From NCBI GenBank assembly GCA_964450435.1, contig CAYVCX010000006.1:19309-83308 (forward strand): a stretch of DNA of 64,000 nucleotides, given 5' to 3'. Source of the stretch: SKLM01 sp964450435. GTDB taxonomy: Bacteria; Chloroflexota; Anaerolineae; B4-G1. The position numbers and the translations under genes are program-made. Positions 1 to 8,681 of the stretch are shown here, piece by piece. The notes under the pieces are model-generated. The model searched no databases, had not been told where the DNA came from, and was given only the letters and a program-made list of their open reading frames with translations. Within the stretch, counting starts at the first letter, position 1. The number at the start of each line of letters is the position of its first letter.

Positions 1-143
1 GGCGGCGTCACAGCCACGGCTGCGTCAATTTGACGAGTGAGGCTGCCCGCTGGGTCTTCCGCTGGGTCGAGCCGCAGGTCCCTTACACCGAGTACACGCT
101 GCGCTCACCAGCGGGTGAGGGGACCCGCGTCGTTGTGATCTAG
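1..143 (+). CDS. L,D-transpeptidase (YkuD family), C-terminal fragment
   Basis: The open frame starting at base 3 enters from outside the window and ends at TAG 141-143. Its first codons read R-R-H-S-H-G-C-V-N-L, the catalytic SHGCxN motif of YkuD-family L,D-transpeptidases, which form 3-3 cross-links in peptidoglycan with the motif cysteine as nucleophile. About 40 residues follow, an appropriate length for the end of the domain. The rest of the gene lies upstream of the window, so any signal peptide or LysM repeats cannot be judged. The enzyme would act outside the cytoplasmic membrane. Confidence 0.75.
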   Translation, partial: RRHSHGCVNLTSEAARWVFRWVEPQVPYTEYTLRSPAGEGTRVVVI

Positions 144-170
144 TTGCCGCGCTAACCCCCCGGGAGCGAG

Positions 171-1250
171 ATGAAACGGAGAGACCTGGACTACGTCGTC
201 ATCGCCGCCATGGTGTTGAGTGGTCTGTACGTGACCGTCACAGGTGTCGTGGCAGACCTGTTTGGGCTGCACCAGGTTCTGTTCCACAGGTATGCTGGCT
301 ATCTGTGCGCTGGCCTCGTCTTGCTTCACGTGGCGCTCAATTGGCCCCGGGTGAGGGCTTACTTCGGGCGTCTGCTCTCCCGCGCAGGCAGGCGGGACGC
401 GACTCCGGAGACGGACGGCGAGGAAGCGCTGAGCGTCGGGAGGCGGCAAGTGCTGATCGCCGGGCTCTCGGCTGCCGGGGGATTCCTTCTGGGCTGGCTG
501 ACTTCGGATGGGCGCCCAGAGCTGCCCGGGGAGGCGCAGGACATCGGGGAGCTGTACCATGAGTGGAGCAAGCCGGGGCGGTCGTTGAGGCTGCCGGTGC
601 CCGAGTGGGGAGACCGCCCACCGCGCTACAAGAGCTACCGCGGCGTCGAGGAGATCGGGCTTCCTTCTCCCGTGGGCTTCCGCGGGCTGACAGTTGAAGA
701 GGCCCTGGAGCGGCGCCGCTCGCTACGCGATTACGCAGACAGGGCATTGTCACTAGAGGCGCTGTCCCGGCTACTGTGGGCTGCCCAGGGCATCACGGCG
801 GAGCGTTTCGAACTGCGGGCTGCCCCTTCGGCAGGGGCTCTATACCCGATCGAGACCTATCCGGTGGTGCACAAGGTCGCGGATGTGGAACCGGGGATCT
901 ATCATTACGCCGTGCGGGAGCATGCCCTGGAGGTGTTGGAGACCGGCGGTTTTCAGGGCCCTCTGACCCAGGCGGGGCTCTACCAGGCGTTCCTGGGCCA
1001 GGCCAATGTGTGTTTTGTGCTCTCGGCTATATTTCAGCGCACGCGGTGGAGGTACCGCGAGCGGGCCTACCGCTACGTGCTGCTGGAGGCGGGTCACATT
1101 GCTCAGAATCTCTATCTGGAGGCCACCTCGATGGGGCTTGGCGCGTGTGCTGTGGGTGCGTTCCGTGACGACGAACTCAACGACCTGGTGGGGCTGGATG
1201 GAGTGGACGAAGCGGCGCTGTACATCATCAGTGTCGGCGAGAGAGCGTGA
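171..1250 (+). CDS. Membrane-anchored SagB/ThcOx-type nitroreductase-family oxidoreductase
   Basis: A 359-residue protein in two parts. Residues 1-75 contain hydrophobic helices with several histidines (FHRYAGYLCAGLVLLHVALN), resembling the DUF4405 cytochrome-b-like membrane domain. A further hydrophobic stretch near 92-110 is followed by a nitroreductase fold from about 155. It carries the SagB-type landmarks EALERRRSLRDY and SAGALYPIETY, and a Gly/Ala-rich end typical of FMN-binding members. SagB-type enzymes use FMN to oxidise azolines in peptide maturation, but many homologues have no known substrate and no peptide-modification partner is visible here. The membrane domain suggests electron exchange with the quinone pool, which is inference. 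The gene follows the L,D-transpeptidase by 27 bases and converges on the broken transporter gene. Confidence 0.75.
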   Translation: MKRRDLDYVVIAAMVLSGLYVTVTGVVADLFGLHQVLFHRYAGYLCAGLVLLHVALNWPRVRAYFGRLLSRAGRRDATPETDGEEALSVGRRQVLIAGLSAAGGFLLGWLTSDGRPELPGEAQDIGELYHEWSKPGRSLRLPVPEWGDRPPRYKSYRGVEEIGLPSPVGFRGLTVEEALERRRSLRDYADRALSLEALSRLLWAAQGITAERFELRAAPSAGALYPIETYPVVHKVADVEPGIYHYAVREHALEVLETGGFQGPLTQAGLYQAFLGQANVCFVLSAIFQRTRWRYRERAYRYVLLEAGHIAQNLYLEATSMGLGACAVGAFRDDELNDLVGLDGVDEAALYIISVGERA

Positions 1251-1265
1251 GGGTGTGCGGGGATG

Positions 1266-2013
1266 CTAGATGAGCAGTATGACCCCGGTCACTGCCAGGA
1301 TGCCGACCACGATGCGCCGGAGCAGTGTCCCGTCGAGGAACCGCCGCAGCCATGAGCCGACCAGGACCCCGGCGGCGAGGAACGGCGCCATCATCAGGGC
1401 GAAGCGAAAGACGGCCTCGTTCAGAAGGCGATAGGTGGTGAAGAGCACGACCCGGTAGCAGGCGTCAGCGAAGAAGACCGTACAGAATGGCGCGGAAGGC
1501 CTGCTTCTCGTCGAGAGTCTGTGAGAGATAGATGACGATGGGCGGCCCGCTTACGCCGAACACGGTGCCAAAGGCTCCGCCCAGGAAGCCGGACGCCGGG
1601 GCGAGGTAGAGTCCAGCCTGGCCGGTGGGAGGGGGTGCGTCCGGCTCCTGCTGCACCAACGTCGCCACCGCCCATCCGGTCACCAGCACCCCCCGCACGC
1701 GCTTGAGGATCTCGTGGATGAATGAGAGAAGCACCCACGTTCCAAGACCGGTGCCCAGCAGCATTCCCACCAGCAAGAGAAGCAGCAATCGACGGTCGAT
1801 GGGCGCCGGTTCTACGCTGCCAGGATGACACCTGAAACAAAACAAAAGAGCAGAAAGACAGGTGTCACAAAGCTGACATCCAGCAGCACCAAGAGGGGGA
1901 CGGCGAAGAGCGCACTGCCGAACCCGGCGACACCCTTGACCAGGTGCCCGGCGAAGATGATTGTGCCGGCGAGCAGGATGATGGCGAGGTCAAATGGGGG
2001 CGTCGGTATTCAC
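1266..2013 (-). pseudogene. Frameshifted TauE/SafE-family (TSUP) transporter
   Basis: Read on the minus strand, transporter-like hydrophobic sequence is continuous but spread over different frames. An N-terminal piece near 2000-1820 contains AGHLVKGVAGFGSALFAVPL, typical of TauE/SafE sulfite/organosulfonate exporters. The middle piece (1845-1465) contains GGAFGTVFGVSGPPIVIYL, the second family repeat. The end (1448-1266) encodes the last two helices. Shifts are needed near 2000 (a run of C), near 1825 and near 1455. The family is usually about 250 residues, matching the total span. Repeated breaks suggest a pseudogene, but draft-assembly indels could mimic this. The start at GTG 2013 is a guess. 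Confidence 0.65.
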
Positions 2014-2109
2014 CGATTTGGGGCCGACGCGCCCATCTTCCGTTGCAGACGGCCCTCGCCTTCCAGGTTGCTCAAGTTGCAGCGGCCCGGCGTCACGCGT
2101 GTCGGTGTC

Positions 2110-2610
2110 TCAGGATCCGTATCCGTCGTAGTGGACTTTCCCCTCATCGTACTTGGTGCGGGGGGCCTTTGACTCCGCAGGATGTCCCACCGGCACCAGG
2201 CATAATACGCGGAGCTGGCTCGGGACGTCGAGGGCCTGGCGCACGTGTTCCTCGTTCTGTGAGTTGGGGTAGACGCCGATCCATACTGCGCCGAGGTCGA
2301 GGCCCCCTGCGGCCAGCAGAAGGTTCTCGGTGGCTGCGCTGGTATCCTCGACCCAGTGGCTGGCGCGTCGTTCGTCGGCGCAGATGACGAACACGACGGG
2401 CGCGTCGGCGCACATGCCGCTCCAGGGGTGGGTCCGGGCGAGCTGTTGCCGCAGGGCGTGGTCGCGGACCACGATGAACTCCCACGGCTGCAGGTTGTCC
2501 GCGGAGGGCGCGGCCATCGCCGCTTCCAGAAGCTTCCTGACGGCTTCGTCGGAGACGGGTTCGTCGGTGTACTTGCGGATGCTGCGGCGCTTCTTGATCA
2601 GGTCGAGCAT
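2110..2610 (-). CDS. Nitroreductase-family FMN oxidoreductase
   Basis: A 166-residue single-domain protein. It starts MLDLIKKRRSIRKYTDEPV, the classic nitroreductase N-terminus whose RRSIRKY residues contact the FMN phosphate. It continues with AAPSADNLQPWEFIVV and ends with the GYP/KxRK-like region (LVPVGHPAESKAPRTKYDEGKVH). Members reduce nitro groups, quinones or flavins with NAD(P)H as homodimers in the cytoplasm; the substrate cannot be read from sequence. The start is supported by a GAGGA ribosome-binding site. It is the second nitroreductase relative within 2.5 kb, but it lacks the membrane domain of the first and is more distant in sequence. Confidence 0.9.
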   Translation of the reverse strand: MLDLIKKRRSIRKYTDEPVSDEAVRKLLEAAMAAPSADNLQPWEFIVVRDHALRQQLARTHPWSGMCADAPVVFVICADERRASHWVEDTSAATENLLLAAGGLDLGAVWIGVYPNSQNEEHVRQALDVPSQLRVLCLVPVGHPAESKAPRTKYDEGKVHYDGYGS

Positions 2611-2763
2611 CGGTTCCTCCTAGTCTTGGTGCTGCCTAGGCGTCGGGTTATGGTTGTGTGTGGTCTCCTGACCAGACACTCGGTGCGTGTTTGGGGGACC
2701 CTGCAGAACGGGTAAGACAGTAGGGAAGTCGGGCACGGCGGCCATAAGTAGTCAACGGCTCTG

Positions 2764-3291
2764 CTACCGTTCTTCAGCCAGCGTGAACTTCCACGCGCAC
2801 CAGTAGTCCTCAGGATGGGGGTCGGGCGGGCAGGCGATGCACTCGGTCTGGAACCGGGGATCGATAGCGCTGGCGAAATTGCCGTACTCCACCAGTCCCA
2901 CCGGCTTGCAGGGGAAGTCCGGCAGTCCTTTGCGTTTCCGGGCGGCCTGCACGCGACAGTCGTTCATCCGGAAGACGATGGTGCGTTCGTCCTCTTCGAT
3001 GATCTCCTGCTCGTTGATGCGAGCGTAGAGGCGATATCGGAGCGTCTGCTTCAATGCCGGGATGCCCCCGCCGGGCTCGATGCCGAGGAAGCGCATGATA
3101 CGCTTTGCCTCGATCACGGTGAACCGCTTCCAGGCTCGTCTATCCAGCTCAATGGCGGTCTCCATGTCGAAGGCACCCTCGGCAGCCAGGAACCAGAGCC
3201 CGTCGTGGGCCAGCCAGTTCTTCGCCGCGATCTCCAGCAGGTCAATCAGCTCTTCTTTGGAATGTTGGTGCAGTATCTCTCGATCAGGCAA
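2764..3291 (-). CDS. Conserved hypothetical protein (DUF6125-like)
   Basis: A 175-residue soluble protein with no signal peptide or membrane helix. It begins at TTG behind an AGGAG site. The N-terminal half is helical (SKEELIDLLEIAAKNWLAHD). The C-terminal half has conserved-looking cysteines (MNDCRVQAARKRKG, FPCKPVG, TECIACPPDPHP) and a tryptophan-rich end. This recalls the DUF6125 / L-2-amino-thiazoline-4-carboxylate-hydrolase-like proteins, in which a Cys cluster may bind metal. I recall the family only loosely, so the name is tentative. It lies between the nitroreductase and phosphatase genes in the same direction. No function is assigned. Confidence 0.6.
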   Translation of the reverse strand: MPDREILHQHSKEELIDLLEIAAKNWLAHDGLWFLAAEGAFDMETAIELDRRAWKRFTVIEAKRIMRFLGIEPGGGIPALKQTLRYRLYARINEQEIIEEDERTIVFRMNDCRVQAARKRKGLPDFPCKPVGLVEYGNFASAIDPRFQTECIACPPDPHPEDYWCAWKFTLAEER

Positions 3292-3330
3292 GGGTTTCTC
3301 CTGTTGCTCGAGACAGGGCGTCAGCCTGTC

Positions 3331-3957
3331 CTATAGATTCTGAAGGTGACAGGTGTCGTTCAGCAGCACAATGGTGAAAGCACCGTCAGGCTCCGCCTCG
3401 AAGACGTTGACCGCACACGTCTCCTGCTGGAGCCGCCAGAAATGGTCGTTGCCCAGCCCCAGCACAGCGCAAAGAAGCACGCGGTTCACGACGGTATGCC
3501 CTATCATGCCCACGGTATGGCTGGGATGGCGCTCAAGGACGCGATCCAACCCGGAGACCACCCGGTCCCGCACATCATCAAGGCTTTCACCGTCCGGGAT
3601 CTGGACGGTGTGAGGGGCCTCGAACCAGGCTTTCACCAGCTTGGGGTAGCGCTCTTTGACCTCCTCCGGAGAACGCCCCTGCCATTGGCCGAAGTGGATG
3701 TCGAGCAGACCGTCGAACGGCTGGACGGTGAGCTGGTGAGCGTCGGCGATGGCCTTGCCGGTCTGCAGTGCACGCTGCATCGGGCTGGCGTAGACGACGT
3801 CGACGGGCCAGCGCTCCGCGAGGTAACGCCCGGTGGCCGCTGCCTGCTTCAGCCCGAAGTCATCGAGGGGCAAGTCGGCGCGCCCTCGGAAGCGCACCTC
3901 GCGGTTCCAGGCCGTCCGTCCGTGGCGGATGAGGACGACTCGCGTTCGTTTGGTCAC
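3331..3957 (-). CDS. Histidine phosphatase family protein (phosphoglycerate-mutase-like)
   Basis: A 208-residue protein. The N-terminal LIRHGRTAWN carries the RHG catalytic motif, and IGHTVVNRVLL contains the second catalytic histidine; a glutamate-containing LLDIHFGQWQG sits between them. This is the branch-1 histidine phosphatase superfamily (GpmB/CobC/PhoE-like), which hydrolyses phosphate monoesters through a phosphohistidine. The sequence does not fix the substrate. The GTG start overlaps the stop of the upstream nucleoside hydrolase gene (3954-3957), so the two are probably translationally coupled. That pairing would suit nucleotide or sugar-phosphate salvage, which is inference. Confidence 0.88.
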   Translation of the reverse strand: MTKRTRVVLIRHGRTAWNREVRFRGRADLPLDDFGLKQAAATGRYLAERWPVDVVYASPMQRALQTGKAIADAHQLTVQPFDGLLDIHFGQWQGRSPEEVKERYPKLVKAWFEAPHTVQIPDGESLDDVRDRVVSGLDRVLERHPSHTVGMIGHTVVNRVLLCAVLGLGNDHFWRLQQETCAVNVFEAEPDGAFTIVLLNDTCHLQNL

Positions 3958-5153
3958 GGGCTGTTCTCCCCTGCTCCGTCAGAGGTCTCGCGGCAAGGGC
4001 CCAGGTGGTTGTTGACGGATTGTCCTGCCAGGCCATCCGACGCAGCGGATCTCGTGTCTGATTCCTTCACGATACGGTTGAGCCGCTGCCAGGCAGCGAA
4101 GTGGATGCTGACAAACGCTTCATGTTCGCGGACCGCGTCGATCAGGCGTACGGGCCCGACTCTCTGCGGGTCGACCACCAGCCGCCCGGTGCGCAGATCC
4201 TCGATGGTCGTCGGCAGATGGGCCCGCTGGAACCTGAAGACCTCGGGATGGACGATGGCCAGAGCGGCGACGGACTCCCACATCGGGAAGCCATCGTCGC
4301 GGAACCACAAGCGCATCAGGGCGAACCAGAGACGAATCCTCCGGGCGATCATGCGAGGGACGGGTCCCCCCAAAGCCTCCAGGGCGGCAAACTGGGGGCT
4401 GCGGAAGATCGCCGTGAGTCCGGCCTCGGCGGGAGCGACGGTGGTCGGGCAGTAGGGCTGGATGGCCTCGTAGGCGGCCTCGGGATCGGCGGAGAAGTTG
4501 CGCTCCACCACCCGGCGCTCATTCCAGGTCAGCTCGCCTGTCATGCCCCCCGCCAGGTAAAGGCTGCGGAGTTTCTCGAAGAAGTCCGGGTCGAGCATCG
4601 AAGCGTGTCTCAGATTGGTCAATGGTCCGGTGGCCAGGAGGACGATCTCGCCGGGTTGAGCGTTGACTGCATGGACGAGATACCGCGCGGCCTCATTCTC
4701 TGACGCGTCTGCGTCAGGATCGCTCGCGCCCCGAGCCACGGTGAGGTGATGAAGCCCCAGCGCTCTCAGGAGGCGCTGCGTGGTGCGTGCCGTTACCGCG
4801 GACGGCGCGTTGCCGTACGTGGTCGTCACAGCGCGGAGATCGATCCTCGGTTCGCCGATGAGGTAGAGCAAGGCGATCCCGTCGCCCACGTTTCGGAAGG
4901 GCCGGCCCATCGTCAGGTCGCAGTCGTAGATGAGGGGAACCAGGTTCTCATCAGAGGCGCTCTCCAGCCGGGGCAGGGAGGGCGGATCCACGGATCCCAC
5001 TGCGTAGGCGGCGTGCAGAAAGGCGCCGAGAATGAGCAGCACCGCCACACCCAAGGCCGCAGCCAGCCAGACGAACACTTCGAGAGCGGTCGTCAGCGCA
5101 ATGCCAGCAACAATGAGAACGATGGTGACCCAAAGCCAGGGGCTGCGAAGCAA
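3954..5153 (-). CDS. Membrane-anchored inosine/uridine-preferring nucleoside hydrolase-like protein
   Basis: A 399-residue protein starting at TTG behind a GGAGG site. Residues 1-52 form two hydrophobic helices (LWVTIVLIVAGIALTTALEV and the following stretch). The rest resembles IU-nucleoside hydrolases: LIYDCDLTMGRPFRNVGDGIALLYL replaces the usual DxDxGxDDA calcium motif near the N-terminus. GEIVLLATGPLTNL is the second family landmark and ERNFSADPEAAYEAI the third. The aspartate loop is atypical (YDCD followed by an insertion before GDGIAL), so activity is uncertain. Family members cleave ribonucleosides to base and ribose. An anchored form may act at the cell surface or on the inner face. 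It is coupled to the histidine phosphatase. Confidence 0.75.
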   Translation of the reverse strand: MLRSPWLWVTIVLIVAGIALTTALEVFVWLAAALGVAVLLILGAFLHAAYAVGSVDPPSLPRLESASDENLVPLIYDCDLTMGRPFRNVGDGIALLYLIGEPRIDLRAVTTTYGNAPSAVTARTTQRLLRALGLHHLTVARGASDPDADASENEAARYLVHAVNAQPGEIVLLATGPLTNLRHASMLDPDFFEKLRSLYLAGGMTGELTWNERRVVERNFSADPEAAYEAIQPYCPTTVAPAEAGLTAIFRSPQFAALEALGGPVPRMIARRIRLWFALMRLWFRDDGFPMWESVAALAIVHPEVFRFQRAHLPTTIEDLRTGRLVVDPQRVGPVRLIDAVREHEAFVSIHFAAWQRLNRIVKESDTRSAASDGLAGQSVNNHLGPCRETSDGAGENSP

Positions 5154-5206
5154 GGCTGTTACCTCCGTGGCGTCATTCTATCACGGTTGCCCGACGGTGC
5201 AAGAGC

Positions 5207-6454
5207 TTAGTGTCCGTCCGCAGGCATAATCAGGATCATCAGTAGCGCCGCGACCAGTGCCAGGCCGCCGCCGAAGAGGAAGGGGGCTGACGGACCGAAC
5301 CCTTCCCATACCCCGACGCCCTGCCACAGGACCCCGGCAATCAGTGACGCCGGGAAGTCGAGGAACCCGACGACGGCGCTGTAGGTGCCGTAGGCCGTCC
5401 CGCGGAGATGGGGTTGGACGATATCGGCGACCATGGCCTTGATGACGCCGTGAGTGAGTCCGTAATAGACGCCGTAAAGCCCGTATAGGACCCAGACGTG
5501 CCATCCGGTGCCGGCCAGGGCGAAGCCAAGGTAGATGAGGGCATAGATCGTCCAGCCGCCAACGACGACCCAGCGGCGGTCGACGCGGTCCGAGAGCGAC
5601 CCCGCGGGGGTGGACACGATGGCGTAGACCACGTTGAAGGTAATCAGCATCCCCAGGATGCCGACAGTGCTCAACCCCCTCTCCCCGGCACGGAGGACGA
5701 GAAAGGCGTCGGCAGAGTTGCCAAGATCGAAGATGCCGACGATGACCATAAACGTGGCGAAACGGCGGCCCAGCGCCCGGAACGAGATGCGGGGGCGTTC
5801 GCGCTTCTCTGTGACAGGGACATCCCGGGCGCCGATGGCGAGGAAGAGGACAGCCAGCACGGCCGGCACGAGACTGATGAGGACCACAGCGCGGAAGGCA
5901 CCCTCGTTCAACTCTCCGGCGCCGCCTTGGATCAGGCTGACGGTGACCAAGGCGATGAGGAGTCCAATGACGGCGCCGCCTGTGTCGGCGGCGCGATGGA
6001 ATCCGAAGGCCAGGCCGCGCTGATCCTCGGAGACGGAGTCGGCCACGAGGGCGTCACGAGGCGAGGTTCGAATGCCCTTGCCGACACGCTCGACCCAGCG
6101 CACGATGCCTACTGCCAGCCACGAGTTGGCAGCGTAGAAGAAGGGCTTGGCGAGGGTTGACAACGCATAGCCGCCGACCGCGAGCCATTTGCGTCCCTGA
6201 AGCTCGTCGGACAGCCACCCGGAGAAGACCTTAAGGAGGCTGGCGGTCGATTGGGCCAGACCTTCGACGAGACCGATGACGGCGGTCTCCACACCGAGGA
6301 CGTTGGCGAGAAAGAGCGGCAACAGATTGAGGACCATTTCGCTGGAGATGTCGTTGAAGAAGCTGGTGAAGCTCGTGGCCCAGACGTTACGGGGCAGCGA
6401 AGAGATGCTACTCCGGGGCGTTTGATTGTGATCGTGCCTGGTGACGTCATTCAT
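5207..6454 (-). CDS. Major facilitator superfamily transporter
   Basis: A 415-residue protein with twelve predictable hydrophobic segments. The MFS inter-helix loop motif appears in the first half (GWLSDELQGRKWLAVGGYA) and again in the second (GSLSDRVDRRWVVVGGW). The opening FTSFFNDISSEMVLNLLPLF resembles a subgroup of MFS efflux permeases found in many environmental bacteria. The substrate is unknown. It starts at ATG after an AAGGAA site. It lies 64 bases downstream of the PadR regulator on the same strand. PadR-efflux pairs are common, so drug- or metabolite-responsive control is likely. Confidence 0.88.
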   Translation of the reverse strand: MNDVTRHDHNQTPRSSISSLPRNVWATSFTSFFNDISSEMVLNLLPLFLANVLGVETAVIGLVEGLAQSTASLLKVFSGWLSDELQGRKWLAVGGYALSTLAKPFFYAANSWLAVGIVRWVERVGKGIRTSPRDALVADSVSEDQRGLAFGFHRAADTGGAVIGLLIALVTVSLIQGGAGELNEGAFRAVVLISLVPAVLAVLFLAIGARDVPVTEKRERPRISFRALGRRFATFMVIVGIFDLGNSADAFLVLRAGERGLSTVGILGMLITFNVVYAIVSTPAGSLSDRVDRRWVVVGGWTIYALIYLGFALAGTGWHVWVLYGLYGVYYGLTHGVIKAMVADIVQPHLRGTAYGTYSAVVGFLDFPASLIAGVLWQGVGVWEGFGPSAPFLFGGGLALVAALLMILIMPADGH

Positions 6455-6518
6455 CGTGGTTCCTTGTCGGGTATCTCAAGTGGCTTCCGGGCCATCTTGC
6501 GGGCAGGGTCGTGTCGCC

Positions 6519-6836
6519 TCAACGAGCGAGAGGCTCATCGGAGATCTCGTTGAGCAGTTCGATGGCTCTTTCGCGTCCGCGACGAAGAGCCTCGGCGCCC
6601 TGAGCGGTGAGGCGGTAGTATCTCCGCATCTTGCCCTCGACGACGCGTCTCTCGCTGACGAGGAGGCCCTCTTGGTGCAGGCTGTGAAGCAAGGGGTACA
6701 GAGTCCCGGGACTGAGTTCGTACCCGTGTCGGGCCAGCTCGTCGATCAGCCAGAGACCGTAGACGGGCTGTTGGCCCGCGTGGTAGAGAATATGGAGTTT
6801 GACGAAACCCAAGAACAGGTCGCGAGAGACGGACAT
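6519..6836 (-). CDS. PadR-family transcriptional regulator
   Basis: A 105-residue protein from ATG 6836 (MSVSRDLFLGFVKLHIL); a longer start at 6887 is possible but adds residues without family character. It has the PadR winged helix: YGLWLIDELARHGYELSPG, then TLYPLLHSLHQEGLL, and the wing ending KMRRYYRLTAQGAEAL. A short C-terminal helix follows, making it a class with only the dimerisation helix and no vinculin-like domain. PadR proteins are ligand-responsive repressors, often of an adjacent efflux gene, here the MFS transporter. A perfect inverted repeat lies upstream at 6942-6958. Confidence 0.9.
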   Translation of the reverse strand: MSVSRDLFLGFVKLHILYHAGQQPVYGLWLIDELARHGYELSPGTLYPLLHSLHQEGLLVSERRVVEGKMRRYYRLTAQGAEALRRGRERAIELLNEISDEPLAR

Positions 6837-6941
6837 GACTCGATCTTCATCTGGGTGCGAGCAGGAGTTGACACGGCCTCCACACACGAGGCGGCGCGTA
6901 TCTCACAACTGTGCACGCGTCCTTCATCATATAGCCTTGCG

Positions 6942-6958
6942 ATATCGCACGACGATAT
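6942..6958. promoter_or_regulatory. Candidate PadR operator (inverted repeat)
   Basis: ATATCG-CACGA-CGATAT is a perfect 6-base inverted repeat with a 5-base spacer, in an AT-rich island about 105 bases upstream of the PadR start codon. Its size and symmetry suit a winged-helix dimer. PadR repressors commonly bind their own promoter, so autoregulation is inferred. The surrounding 6837-7195 interval is otherwise free of genes and also holds the start region of the divergently transcribed aldolase-Fae genes. Confidence 0.4.
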
Positions 6959-7195
6959 TATACATCCACTGGTCGAGGGCGTCAACCGGTCCCCTCGATG
7001 GGCTTTTCCGGTTGGCAGGCGGGGTTATTTGCCTAGCTGGGTCTTCTGTGCTACGGTTGGGATGATCTTGAGGTGTCGAGACCGTAGGCCGACGTGGAGG
7101 CGGTGTGCCTGCCGGAGAGCCACGATGGCGACGCGCTGTGCTGCAGATCGGTCTTTACGCTACCTACTCAACTCATCATAAGCAAGGAGGTATCC

Positions 7196-8647
7196 ATGCC
7201 TGTCAAAGTCCCGTGGTTGAAGGGCGTCTTCCCGGCGCTGATCACGCCTTTCGACAAGGAGACGGAGGAGGTGGACGAAGATGCTTATCGAGGTCTCATC
7301 CGGCACGTGCTGTCGGATGTGGACGGCATCGTCACCAGCGGCACCACGGGGGAGTTTCCCTATCTGACCCGCGAGGAGCAGCGGCGCCTGGTCGAGATAG
7401 GGGTCGAAGAGGCAAATGGCAAGCCTGTGATTGCGGGATGCGGTGCCTCGTCGACTCAGGAGGCGCTGACCCTGGCCCGAGACGCGGAGGAGGCAGGCGC
7501 ATCGGCAGCGCTGATCGTCACACCCTACTTCCTGCATCCTTCGGACAAAGGTGTCTACCAGCACTTCTACGATATTGCCAGTACCATTGACCTTCCTGTC
7601 ATCCTCTACAACATCCCGCAAGTGATGGACGCATACCTGCCGCGCACCGTGGTGGAGGATCTCGCCGACCTGCCGGGCATCATTGGTATCAAGGATTCCT
7701 CCGGCGACCTGACGTACACGATGGAAGTCCTGGAGTACGCGGGGGACCGCATGGACGTGTTCGTGGGGCACGACGAGGTCGTACTGCCAGCGCTGGCGGG
7801 CGGGGTCAGCGGGATGATCCTGGCCAGCGCCCAGGTCTATCCGGAGGTCTGGCAGGAGGTGATGCACCTGGTGAAGGCGGGTCAGGTAGCCGAGGCCCGA
7901 GCAAAGCAGCGGGAGGTTCAGAAGCTTTCGCGCATCTTCTGCCGCCACGGCGGCGGTGTGGCGGTGAAGGCCGCGCTGAAGATGCTGGGGCTCGACATGG
8001 GGCCGCCACGCCGACCGCTGAAGAGCGTGGGCGGCGGACTGCTCCACGAGACGCGCGCCGAGATTCAACTTGAACTGGAGAAGTTGGGGAAGGTGCCGAT
8101 GGCGGGGACCGCCTTCGAGTATCCCACCAGCCCACTGTCTGAATCGTTCGGTGAGCTGGAGATCACGGCGGAGATGATCGACGAACACAACTTCCGCGTG
8201 GGGAGGGGCGTTGCCGGGGAGTTGGTGAACAAGGTCCAGATTGACCTGATCGCCGGTGGCAAGGAGACGCCGCTGGGCAATGCCTACGCGCTGCAGATGA
8301 CGTATCCACTCCGCAGGCGGGAGGCACTGACTACGATTCTGGAGCCCGCGCTTACCGTACGGCCCCCGACGCTGCTGCTGCCGACACTGGAGCAGAGGAA
8401 CCTGCGGCAGGCGAACATGATCTACGGTCCGGCGCAGGCGGCTCTGGCCCGGGCGATCGTCGATGCACTCGAGTCTGAGCGGATCCCGGCAGAGATCGTC
8501 GACGGCGGTGTGATGGTGGCGCTGGCGACGGTCCATCCGCGGGCACTGGACCGCCACGCGCTGTTCGGGAGCGTTCGGGCCGCGGCCGCCAAAGCGCTGG
8601 ATCTGGCGTTCGAGGAGGACGTGGGGACAGGGGGCGGAGGCTCTTGA
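7196..8647 (+). CDS. Dihydrodipicolinate-synthase-family aldolase fused to a Fae-like domain (paralogue 1)
   Basis: A 483-residue protein; the start at ATG 7196 follows a strong AAGGAGG site. Residues 1-300 are a class I pyruvate aldolase/lyase of the DapA family: GTTGE at 49-53, Tyr138 in YNIP, and Schiff-base Lys166 in GIKDSSGD. Residues about 334-475 match the formaldehyde-activating enzyme Fae: VGRGVAGEL, IDLIAGGKETPLGNA, then YGPAQAALARAIVDAL (409-424) and a VHPRA block (446-450). Fae condenses formaldehyde with tetrahydromethanopterin. Here Gln348 occupies the place of the catalytic His that precedes IDL in Fae, so this copy is probably not an autonomous Fae. The Gly-rich tail lacks the usual Fae C-terminus. 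The next gene is a paralogue 34 bases downstream. Confidence 0.85.
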   Translation: MPVKVPWLKGVFPALITPFDKETEEVDEDAYRGLIRHVLSDVDGIVTSGTTGEFPYLTREEQRRLVEIGVEEANGKPVIAGCGASSTQEALTLARDAEEAGASAALIVTPYFLHPSDKGVYQHFYDIASTIDLPVILYNIPQVMDAYLPRTVVEDLADLPGIIGIKDSSGDLTYTMEVLEYAGDRMDVFVGHDEVVLPALAGGVSGMILASAQVYPEVWQEVMHLVKAGQVAEARAKQREVQKLSRIFCRHGGGVAVKAALKMLGLDMGPPRRPLKSVGGGLLHETRAEIQLELEKLGKVPMAGTAFEYPTSPLSESFGELEITAEMIDEHNFRVGRGVAGELVNKVQIDLIAGGKETPLGNAYALQMTYPLRRREALTTILEPALTVRPPTLLLPTLEQRNLRQANMIYGPAQAALARAIVDALESERIPAEIVDGGVMVALATVHPRALDRHALFGSVRAAAAKALDLAFEEDVGTGGGGS

Positions 8648-8681
8648 TCCGCTCCGCATCGAATCAGGAGAGGGAAAACCT

